Assembly (NCBI GenBank): GCA_030568195.1
Contig: JAJLTO010000016.1
Span: 186,001-250,000, forward strand
Length of the DNA: 64,000 nucleotides
Source of the DNA: Dipodascopsis uninucleata var. uninucleata
Taxonomy: Eukaryota > Ascomycota > Lipomycetes > Lipomycetales > Lipomycetaceae
Direction of reading: 5' to 3'
Both the position numbers and the translations under genes were made by a program. The notes under the pieces are model-generated. The model made no database searches. It was given only the letters and a program-made list of their open reading frames with translations, and had not been told where the DNA came from. Positions 51,665-61,003 of this stretch are shown one piece after another (position 1 is the first letter of the stretch; the number at the start of each line of letters is the position of its first letter).

Positions 51665-52867
51665 TTATCCGGAATTCAGTACAGACTTTTGGGGAGATGG
51701 GACTTCACGATCCCAAAATTGGAGAAGCATATCACCATATCGTTGTAGCTCTTCAAGAGGTATGGCCAACCTAAAATCACTTAAAAGAAGAAACTGTAGC
51801 TCAAGCCGATTTAATTCTTCTAGAGGAAGACCACCTACTTTAGCATAGCGTGAATTTTTGTAAAAAACATCAGAGAAAAACTTGCTCGCAACAGTTACAC
51901 CAGCTATCACTAATCTATGGATGTTATAGCTGTCCATTACAAAAATATCAGTCGGGGGAAGTTGCTGTTGGTGAAACGGTAACGATTGAGAATCTTTTGA
52001 GATAGGAGAATTTGTAGAGGCAGCAGGCGAAGACACACCTGTGGTTGAAGAAACAGTTGCAGAACTTGAAAACTCGCCAGAATTGGCTCGCTTAGATATC
52101 CGATCAAAATATACCAGAAGTGACAAAAATACCTCGTTAGTTGCAGGACAATATTTTAAGATTCGCAGTAAGTAAGCCTGTAGAGATATTGCTGGTATGT
52201 TCCTACCATGAAATGCCAAAATACTAGATGCAATTCCAGGTGCTTGGGAATGGATATGTTGATGGTACAGATGATGATTACCTTGGTCATGGTGAGAGAT
52301 GTAAAGTGCATCATTGGCCTCAATTATCTTTTGTAGAAGACTCGATATCATAACCAATACGTCAGTTACCGGGTGATTTAGAATGTCAAGATGCACTGAC
52401 TCTAATGCAGGAGAAGTGTACTGAGAAGAGGTAGCCAGTGAAGGCGAAGTAGGCGATGACGAAAGGCCAGTAACCAAGGCACTTGAGCGTAGACCAGAAT
52501 TCGACGGTATAGGAGGATTTGGCGTATAAGCATTGCTTACATTATATACTCCTCTATTGTTAAACCGCATCTGATCATTACTGGGGTTGATTTCACTTTC
52601 AGGATTTGAACCATGATTGGTATGACTATTGCTGCGATTAATCTCAGCGCTATTAGTATCTACCACAGTGCCGTTCGAAAATTGATTCATGATACCGCTA
52701 TTAACATTACCGGCTTCTATATTGTGACCGAAGTTATCCACTCGTCGGATGATCCCGGTATTATCATTGGCATTACCTCCTCTATATGCAGCAGAAAAGG
52801 TACTCGCCTCTTGCTGCGGCTCGTGGAAACCACTGTCTGTTGGCACCGAGCCAGTGTACTGCTGCAT
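51665..52867 (-). CDS. Pho80/Pcl-type cyclin
   Basis: A 400-residue intronless protein starting at an ATG. The N-terminal 155 residues are Asn/Ser-rich and disordered. The cyclin box covers about 162-375: HPVTDVLVMISSLLQKI, EVFLSLLVYFDRISKR, YNIHRLVIAGVTVASKFFSDVFYKNSRYAKVGG and LNRLELQFLLLSDFRL. The YAKVGG and LExxFL motifs are diagnostic of the Pho80 branch, whose members bind the Pho85/Cdk5-like kinase. A Ser/Thr/Gln-rich insert (about 262-307) interrupts the box between the second and third helices. Pho80 itself controls phosphate response through Pho4; Pcl6/7/8/10 act on glycogen metabolism. Which of these applies cannot be decided. Confidence 0.88.
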   Translation of the reverse strand: MQQYTGSVPTDSGFHEPQQEASTFSAAYRGGNANDNTGIIRRVDNFGHNIEAGNVNSGIMNQFSNGTVVDTNSAEINRSNSHTNHGSNPESEINPSNDQMRFNNRGVYNVSNAYTPNPPIPSNSGLRSSALVTGLSSSPTSPSLATSSQYTSPALESVHLDILNHPVTDVLVMISSLLQKIIEANDALYISHHDQGNHHLYHQHIHSQAPGIASSILAFHGRNIPAISLQAYLLRILKYCPATNEVFLSLLVYFDRISKRANSGEFSSSATVSSTTGVSSPAASTNSPISKDSQSLPFHQQQLPPTDIFVMDSYNIHRLVIAGVTVASKFFSDVFYKNSRYAKVGGLPLEELNRLELQFLLLSDFRLAIPLEELQRYGDMLLQFWDREVPSPQKSVLNSG

Positions 52868-55800
52868 GACTCCTGATTCTAGTTCAAAGCTGATCTTTCT
52901 TATAAACTAGCTAACTAACTAACCCCGCTTGATGTGGTATAGTAATTGGCGTGGTCTGTAGCTTCGTTCTCGTTCCTGCAAGAATGGAAGTTGTTGATTG
53001 AGTTTTAATATTATCCTTCGAAGATATCAGTAGAAAGAGAAAAAAAGCGAAGGCGAAGCGACGGAAGTGAATATCTATTGCTAAGAGACGTCGAACTTCT
53101 AGATACATAAAACAGAGAACGGCCAGATTAGTATGCCGCAGCAATAAACCGTGACATAACTCGTATAGATCTTGAAGATTTGAAAGACACCTTTAGGATG
53201 TGAGAATTATCTACTTTGTGATGACCTTCTCGTTATGATGATGCTGACCACCTGAGTCTGCTCGCAGACTTTATTTTGTATCTTTACCGAAAGCAAAAGT
53301 TATCTGAAGGCGTATAATAAGATCAGCTCCTGTGAGAAGGGAAGAGGCATACAAACACAATAGCAGCCAAGAGCAAAGAAAAAAGAAGATTGTGTCGTTG
53401 GCGTCCCAGAATGGTCCTAGACAGATATAATACAAAAAGTCGTAAGCATATCACTACTGGCCGATGCAGTGCCTACTCAATATTCTTCTCCGTTGTCCTT
53501 TACTATCAGACCCTTTCGACGCTCAGCTAGAAGACTGCCGACAAAGAACCAGATGCTCTAGAAAAAGAGCAGCGTAGATTGTTAGGATAAGACGCAGAGT
53601 AATCAAGGAGAATAGAATATTTTCTCGAATCAATTATCCGCAAATGAGGCATCAACGTTAGTACCTATTGCTGCAATCGACTACTCAATTCGAGTATTTC
53701 TCGCCAGCTGACCTAGGACGCTGCTTAGAAGATCTTTGGATGGAGCTAGCAAGCACACCTGCAGAATAATATATGATTTGGTAGTTGCTAATCTTCTCTG
53801 CTTTAGATACGAATAATTTCGGTCCAAAAAATGCCTGTCTATGAATAAGGCTAATGTCTGTGCTGCCTTTGGCCGTCTAGTACGCTATATTCACCATATG
53901 CTGCCTTCTCGTAGTCGTTTATGACTGTAGGGAGGATATTATTATGGTAGGAAAAATGTGTTGTGAATGCCCGTTTTGGTGTGCTGCGTGGGTCTTGTGG
54001 TTGGGTAGAATTTATTTAAAGATTGCTCAGTTTATTTTGATATTTGATTTTTTGTTTTTACATCGGTGCTTGCTTAAATACATATCTACGCATATGCACA
54101 AATAACCTGTCAGTAGTGTAGTTCTTTGGCGAGAGTGCGCCAGCCTGACTAATTGCAGTCTTGAGCTGTAGCGCTGGCTGAGAGACGAGTGCTTGATCAA
54201 AGATTGGCGGCCAGAGCACAGAGTTTAGGTGTCGTTGAGAGTGACGAGTCTAATGATATCATCGCGTGTTAGTTTTTGTGGTTGAGCTGGTTCACCGCAC
54301 TTTCACGATGCTCTGTCATCAGACTTCAGGCGAGCACTAATTGACAGGCAACTCAGTATGTGTGAGCAGGTATATCTAGTCTCTGTGCTTGGGGACGCCT
54401 ATTCGGCAAATGTCCAGCTTACCGTGAATCGCGGTCGAGAAAAAGGAAGGGCAGAAAAGGCATGTATGTGAACACGCCACCACCTGTAGAGTTGCCAGGG
54501 GTGCATGCAGAAACTTCCGGCCAGCCAAGCAATGGCTAGCTGCGTTACGATAGGACCGTGCCGGCCACTGTAGTTCGTAGCTGGTGCTTCAATAGTCCTG
54601 ATGTCGAGAGTACGAGTCGGATCGATCAACTGTGGACGTCCTTTCACTGTATGTGTGTATCCGTACGTATCACCCACGTATCGACACGTCTACGCGACTC
54701 TGTGCCCATATAGGCCCTCCAGGTTGGCTTCTGTTTACTCTATGTATAAGAAAGGCACGGTTTGGCTAGTATTGGCATGAGCACAGCAAAGTGCTTAGCT
54801 GCAGAGTGAAATGCCCCAAGCAGTCGTGAGGCTGCCGCCTCAGTCGCTGCTACGAAGTAGCGTTGGACGACACTTGCGTCCAGTCTGCCAGCCATGTATT
54901 TGAAGCCGTAAAGTGGTGTAGGCAGAGCTCGAGAGACCGATGGACTGGTGGTGTGGCGGATTGTACTTTTAACGAGGCAGTTCGGCGTAGAGCCAGAGAG
55001 CTAAGGGCCATGTGCGTGCTGCGCAGTGAGAGCGGTAACAATAAGTGTTTTCTGAGTGTTCTGTCGTGGTTCGCGTTACGTACCATTCTATCTCAGAGAT
55101 CCGGAGTTTGCTGCTGGTTCTTTAATTGCTTTCGCTATCGTCTGGTTTGCCTGACTGGACATTCTCGTCCAGTGAAGAACAGCATAATTTGTAGTCCGCA
55201 GGTACGGAGGCACTTCTAATTATTACACCCGCCTACTGTTGCCGTGTATAAATATTATATATAGTTATGATATTGTATTTATAGTACTTGTTTTCTTTCA
55301 CTTTTACTTCGTTTAGCTTAATCTACTTTAACTTGCGACCTACATATTACACACCACCTGTAACTGCTGGCTTTGTCTGCTGTGATTGCCACTACTAGTG
55401 GCAGCACCGATTACTATGAGCCCAGCGCGCTTGTTGCGAGTGCTTTGTGTGTCTAGGTGTCTGTTATGGGTAGATTTAAGGAGTGATAGTGACTGCGCTG
55501 TGTTTTAGGTGATGCCACGCGCAAAAAAAGCAGACGGTCCAGGCAGCCAGCCATTCGGCCATCGTCTTGCTACCATACCATATGCGCCATGTCGCCCTGC
55601 AGCAAGCAGGCCGTGTCACTATCGCTACTGCATCCCATCCACAGTGCCGTTGCTCCTGCCCTCAGGCTCCTCTAAGCCCATCCCATATCCTCCTCTGCCT
55701 CTCGTACCCCCCTGTCCGCCCGCCCGCATGCGTGCTTCCTATAAATATGTGCCCTAACCTGTATCCAGAGCGGCCGCAGAGTTGGCCCTAGTGAGACCAG

Positions 55801-56232
55801 GCAAGCGGTTCAGCACGGTTTCGCGTTTTCAGCGGCACCAGAGTATGCGAGATCTGCAGAAGTAAAATAAAAATAAAAATTTAAAGCCACGCCAGAAGCC
55901 TAGAAAAGTTAACAGTAACATTCCTATGCACGAGGTGACTGGAAATACTCTCTGCGGTTTCAAAATAGAAAAAGAAAGCGGAGCCAGAGCACCGCTACTG
56001 CATGCCCTTACTTGCGCGCGAAAATGTATAATAAAAGTGAACCTGCTAGTCGCGGATTACCTAATGCTAATGCTAATGCTACCACCAGCATCATGCTAAG
56101 ATACTTAAAGCTCATCGACTGTAAACACGACATTGGCATTTACATACTGGCTGATCTTGGTTGATCTTGATCGAGCGCTAGCATCTGCGTTTGTGCTCGT
56201 GCTCACGCTGTAACCGGTAGTGCTAGCACATC

Positions 56233-56273
56233 ATCGTTCTAGCTACACCGAACTAGAGTGTAGCTAGAACGAT
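56233..56273. repeat. Perfect 16-bp inverted repeat (hairpin)
   Basis: Arms ATCGTTCTAGCTACAC (56233-56248) and GTGTAGCTAGAACGAT (56258-56273) are exact reverse complements separated by nine bases. It is followed directly by the AT-rich TATAAAATTTT. A 16-bp perfect stem is far beyond chance in 64 kb. It could be an RNA hairpin, a tiny foldback element or a protein-binding site. Confidence 0.9.
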
Positions 56274-57360
56274 TATAAAATTTTACAGCAGTAATTTAGA
56301 ATAGTAATTATTAATTCTACTATATTATTTGCAACAGTAACTATAATTAAATTATAACTGCAACAGTAATAGTAGTAGCAGTAGCACCTAAATGCAAGAC
56401 GTTCCAGAAGCCAGCTAGATGCCATCAGAAGCACACAACATCATAGATTTAGACACCTAGGTAAGCACATAGGTAGTCTTGACTTATAAGCATGCCCGCA
56501 CAGTCATATGCGTTCTGTGTCTTATCTTCTATGCTAGCGATAGCGACGACGCAAACGTACTCTCCTGCAGTTAGTATTATATTTTGTCGCTTGTTCTGCT
56601 CCCTGTCACTATTACAACCTGAACCCAACCCTCCCCCTTCGTCTTGAGAAGCCTCTTCAGCTATCTGCCTTGCACATTATCAGTCTACTAGTGAGCTAAA
56701 CAAATGTGGCACTCTAAAAGGACTGCTGCTAGCAGTATCGCAGGAAAAAGTAGTATTATTAACCTCTATACCAACATCGGTAGTAACTAATAGCCCTACG
56801 TTCACCACTTTTCTACTTTTAGTACATATACGTTTATACGTGCAAACATACACTGAACGCCTGAAGCAATAATAACTCCGTAATACCGTATTGCCACTGT
56901 CGAATAGTCCTCTGAATATCTAAAAATAAAAGTAGCTCTCTTGCTTGACAGTACTTAACAGGATCCTAATTTTAATTACCTTAGTTGCACGCTTGCTAGT
57001 GCTACTACTGTCAGATTCGTTCCTTGCAGTGTAGTGGTGGCTGCCGCTTCTTACTCTTTTTTGGTGGTGTTTTTTTTTTCGGCAGCACTTTTCGTTTGTC
57101 TCCCTCTAACAGATATTTTTTTCCCTTTTGCAACAGAAGTAACAAATATATCCACAGAATTCGTGGATTGACTGGTACAGCCTTGTACAACAAATTGAAA
57201 AACACTGAAAATTCGATACTCTCAAGCGCAAGACTACATAATCGTTGATAACTGGCACTGAAGACTAGCAGGCGAATTACTTAAATTACTACTCGTTCTT
57301 CTACCGTCTCCCTCTGACAGCTCTACAGGTCAACAGCTCTACACTTATACGCCTCTGCTT

Positions 57361-57580
57361 ACAAATTATACGTATATATCGACATATATTCGGATATAAT
57401 ATATACATACATTACATATATATACATATATATGTGCCTATAAGTAATAGTCTGTTCTCAGTCAGGCAATCTGTGACATAACGCACATAGCACACTTTCG
57501 TATATATAAATATATATAAATATATATTTATATATACTTGTAACGACATATACATACATAAAATACATTTTATATACATA
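57361..57580. promoter_or_regulatory. TATA-rich low-complexity tract upstream of SEC4
   Basis: This tract consists mainly of TA, TATATA and TACATA words, including ATATATAAATATATATAAATATATATTTATATATA around 57500-57536. It ends just before the SEC4 ATG. It probably includes the core promoter and the 5' leader. Confidence 0.6.
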
Positions 57581-57585
57581 CAACA

Positions 57586-58826
57586 ATGGCCAGTTCGCGA
57601 AACTACGATATATTAATTAAGCTATTGCTTATTGGTGACTCGGGTATGTATTACTCTTTTCTCTCTCTACTTATCATTGTTGACCTTGCCTGGCTTTCGT
57701 GATTACATGTGTTCGCTTCTATGGATGATCGTCTATCGTGATGTGATGTTGAGATATCATGACTGTGTTTCAATCGTGACATTATATCTTGAATAGCGAC
57801 GATCTCAAACTTCTTTGCAGCGATTTTTGGGAAGGTAATGAGTAACGGCGCTGTGTAAGGCCTATGTGTGCATCACCAACTTACTTGATTTGTGGGCTAT
57901 TGGACGTCATCTGTGCAGCTGAATTACGCTTCTTTAAGATTATTCAGCATTTCTGCCCTTGCTGGATTTCTATCATTTTCAACTACTGTTATCGAGAGAA
58001 GTCGCTGGGTGTTGTCGCACCGGTAGTTCTGCAGGAGGCAAAAGAGAATGATGATCGTGCCTGCCACTTGATGCTCTTTTTTGGCTGCTGTTGTTTCTTT
58101 CTTTTATAGTTAATCAAGATTAACAATGTCTCATGCCAACACATACGGACTCATCTTCTCACACATTTATCTCTTCGTTTGCAACTGGCTGTTAAGGCGT
58201 CTAGCGAATGTGTTTTTATTGTCTAAAAATGTTCGTACTGGAACTTTACTAACACTTATACTATCTTAATAGGTGTCGGAAAGTCATGTTTGTTACTTAG
58301 ATTTAGTGAAGACTCGTTCACTCCTTCCTTTATTACTACTATCGGTATAGATTTCAAGATTCGAACGATAGATCTCGATGGCAAACGTATCAAGATGCAG
58401 ATATGGGATACCGCTGGTCAAGAGCGTTTCCGAACGATCACAACTGCTTACTACCGTGGTGCAATGGGCATCTTGCTTGTCTATGATGTAACTGATGAGA
58501 AATCTTTCAACAATATCCGCAACTGGTTCTCAAATGTGGAACAACACGCGTCTGAGGGCGTCAACAAGCTGCTCATCGGTAACAAATGCGACTGGGAAGA
58601 GAAGCGAGCTGTTTCCGCTGAACAAGGAAAGGCTCTTGCTAACGAGCTCGGAATTCCTTTCATCGAAGCCAGTGCTAAGGCTAATATCAATGTTGAGGAA
58701 GCTTTCATTTCTCTTGCCAGACAGATTAAACAGAGAATCATGGACTCAGCTCCTGAGCCTACTCAAGGTAGTAACATTGATATCTCCTCTGGTCAGAAGA
58801 ACACCAATGGCGGAAAGTGCTGTTAA
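57586..58826 (+). CDS. SEC4: Rab GTPase Sec4/Ypt2 (Rab8 class), two exons
   Basis: Exons 57586-57643 and 58273-58826 encode 203 residues. The 629-nt intron starts GTATGT, has a perfect TACTAAC at 58247-58253 and ends TAG; it splits the P-loop GDSGVGKS (residues 17-24). All G boxes are present: switch [22 protein letters not shown] and EASAK. The effector region and [20 protein letters not shown] match Sec4/Ypt2/SrgA. The C-terminus GGKCC is a double-cysteine geranylgeranylation site. Sec4 delivers post-Golgi vesicles to the exocyst at sites of growth. An ORF-only prediction would miss exon 1 and lose the nucleotide-binding loop. Confidence 0.95.
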
Positions 58827-61003
58827 ATTAACCAGATAAACACATATACATATGGTATACTGTATGTCTATATAATTCTTTTCTGTATCAGCTTTTTCTT
58901 TTATCCACGAAGTTGTCCCTGACTTCGGACGTCTTCCTACTTCAGCGCTATTATTTGATTTGTGTGTTCTTTATCTTACTTAATAGTAGTTCGATTTATC
59001 TTGATTTACTTGTGTTTTCTACTTTTTTACCTATTGAATCTACTTTTCGATTTATTGAAGTGTGTTCTATGTTTCTTGACGTGCTTGTTTTCTTTCTTCA
59101 AAGTTGAATATAGGCTGTATATCGTACATTTATCAATCTCTCTCACGGTATTATCCTATATCTTCTCTATTAGTATTATCGATATATGTGTTGTACTTTT
59201 GAAAGCCATATTATCATTGAGTGGTCTTTAAGCTCTTTTCATTTTGACCTTAGATGCGTGTATTCGCGCAGACACGCGTGCCGAAGAACGGTATGGTCTA
59301 GTGTAAGTACTCTACACTTAAGAGTTGGCTTAAGCATCATTACATTCTGCGTATATATGTAATATTGTAAATGTTCCTGATAACATGATTTTCATACTAA
59401 ATGGGAATGGCATTCAAAGAGTACTCTATAGAGAGAGTTGCTAAAAAAAAGAACTAGCAAACTAAAACGGTTTTTTATCTTCATTCTCCACTATCCTTCG
59501 TTGGATTAGGAGCTGAATCAAGGTCCCGTTCTCAAAACTAGTTAGGATCTTAATTTTATCTCTTCACTGCGTCTATAGAATTCTTGGTTACTCCAGCTAC
59601 ATTTAGATTATTGTTTCTACTTGCACCTTTCTGGTAGTAGGTGGCATCTTGCTCTTACGTGTGTTACGATGCCTTCCGGTGCTTAAGCACTCTTATAAAA
59701 TAGCCACCACGCTAGCTCGCTACCTCCTTTACATATTACCAGTCATCCTTTGCTATATTCATGAATTGATGCGGTCACTTCTGCATCTATTTATGCACTT
59801 CTTTCACGTGAATAAGCACAAAGTCCTTGTTTTCTGTTACACTAGAGCTGAACACTGTTTGTTATATCTGTCTACTACATTTTTGCGATCGTCAGCGCCC
59901 CGAGCCGTGTTCCCAGCTGCCCTTGTTCCACGTGATTGCTGTTTTGGCGCTAACTAGCACATTGTTACAAGCTAAGATTCATATTTACTCCGTGTTTTCC
60001 ATACCATAATAGTCATTTGCAACTCCCAATAATTAATTCGGGTAATTCGTGAGCTGGCTCACGTTCCGTCATTCAAACCCCAAAACAAGACGTAATCCTC
60101 GACTTATTTCCATTCTATGTTACGCTACTATCATTAACCGTGCGAGTGAGAAAAGTAGAGAGGAAGACGGAAACAGTAGTAACAAGCGCAAAACCTGACT
60201 GGATGTTTTAAATATAGATCCGTCAGGCATTTTTTAAGTTGTTTGCAAACTACCGACAGTAGTCTTGTAAGGAAAACGCAAGTGACGCTTATGAACTTGA
60301 TAGCGCTCCAGAGTTGCGCCCCCGGTTTGGTTGGTTTTGTTAGGATTGACGTCAGCTCCTAAGAGATCATAATTTAAGCAGATTTGGTAAGTTTTCTCTT
60401 GTGTTCTAGAAGATGCGATAGCGCATGGCCTTCCTAAGGATCTAAAAGATGAATATTAGAATACAGATTTGGGTGAGGCTGCGATAGATGGAGTTTGTCG
60501 ATCGTGAAGATATGAGTGCCGAAGACTAGAACGTAGTAATAAATGCATAGATTTTAGACTAACTTTTTGACTATTTAGACTCCATTCGTTCTAAATTAGC
60601 TGTGATCTCTCGTTATCAAGATCTTACTTTTGGAACCGACAGACTCACGTTCATTCCGTCTATTAAGGGTGACCTGCATTGTTCTATACTGGTGCTAACG
60701 GTTTTCGTGTGTTCTTACAAGGCTGTTGGTTTTATCATATTCGATCTTGGTAGCTCCAGTAATCTAATATATCCGTACGGAATATTTATCGCTACTTGAT
60801 ATAAACGTCTTGTTAAAAAGATACTACTACGATTTGAGCGGTGGTAAGCGTGAAAGTGTGTCTTATTTCTTTTCGAGCTCTGCGAGTCATAGGAAGTATA
60901 GGTTGTAAATTGAACAGAAGAGCGACAGACAAGGGTGCGAAAGGTTGGACTGCGAAGAAATATCTTCCTAACCAGCCTACTGCCACTCATTTAATCAAGG
61001 ATA
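58827..61003. other. 2.2-kb intergenic region between SEC4 and ATG2
   Basis: The first 400 bp (58860-59240) are T-rich on the + strand, probably the SEC4 3' UTR. Further on, only small unsupported ORFs occur. A hairpin with a T-run lies at 60194-60235. The ATG2 promoter should be in the last few hundred bases. No RNA gene is recognised. Confidence 0.45.
60194..60235 (+). other. Hairpin followed by T6 run (terminator-like)
   Basis: CCTGAC-T-GGAT (60194-60204) pairs with ATCC-GTCAGG (60218-60227), ten base pairs with one bulged T. After CA there is a run of six T (60230-60235). The arrangement is similar to a stem plus RNA polymerase III T-run stop, but no upstream A/B boxes were identified. 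Confidence 0.3.

Larger units (their letters stand above)
52868..57585. other. 4.7-kb divergent intergenic region without a clear gene
   Basis: The region lies between the cyclin (-) and SEC4 (+) and is the longest gap of the window. Between about 54.1 and 55.8 kb it is more GC-rich than nearby genes and includes a C-rich tract (55686-55725). It contains a perfect 16-bp hairpin (56233-56273), three CTAATG units (56061-56078) and repeated CAACAGTAA words near 56332 and 56362. An ATG-started 81-codon proline-rich ORF at 55512-55757, preceded by a splice-acceptor-like TTTTAG, shows no family pattern. No tRNA, 5S rRNA or snRNA signature was found. Confidence 0.4.

Noticed and set aside
52601-52611. 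Perfect B-box sequence (GGTTCAAATCC on the minus strand)
   Set aside because: It lies inside the coding sequence of the cyclin with no A box or cloverleaf around it.
55512-55757. 81-codon proline-rich ATG ORF after an acceptor-like TTTTAG
   Set aside because: No recognisable domain; its composition follows the local C-rich DNA. It is kept only as part of the GC-rich island.
57864-58109. 81-codon ORF inside the SEC4 intron
   Set aside because: Lies wholly within a well-supported intron, with no family signature.
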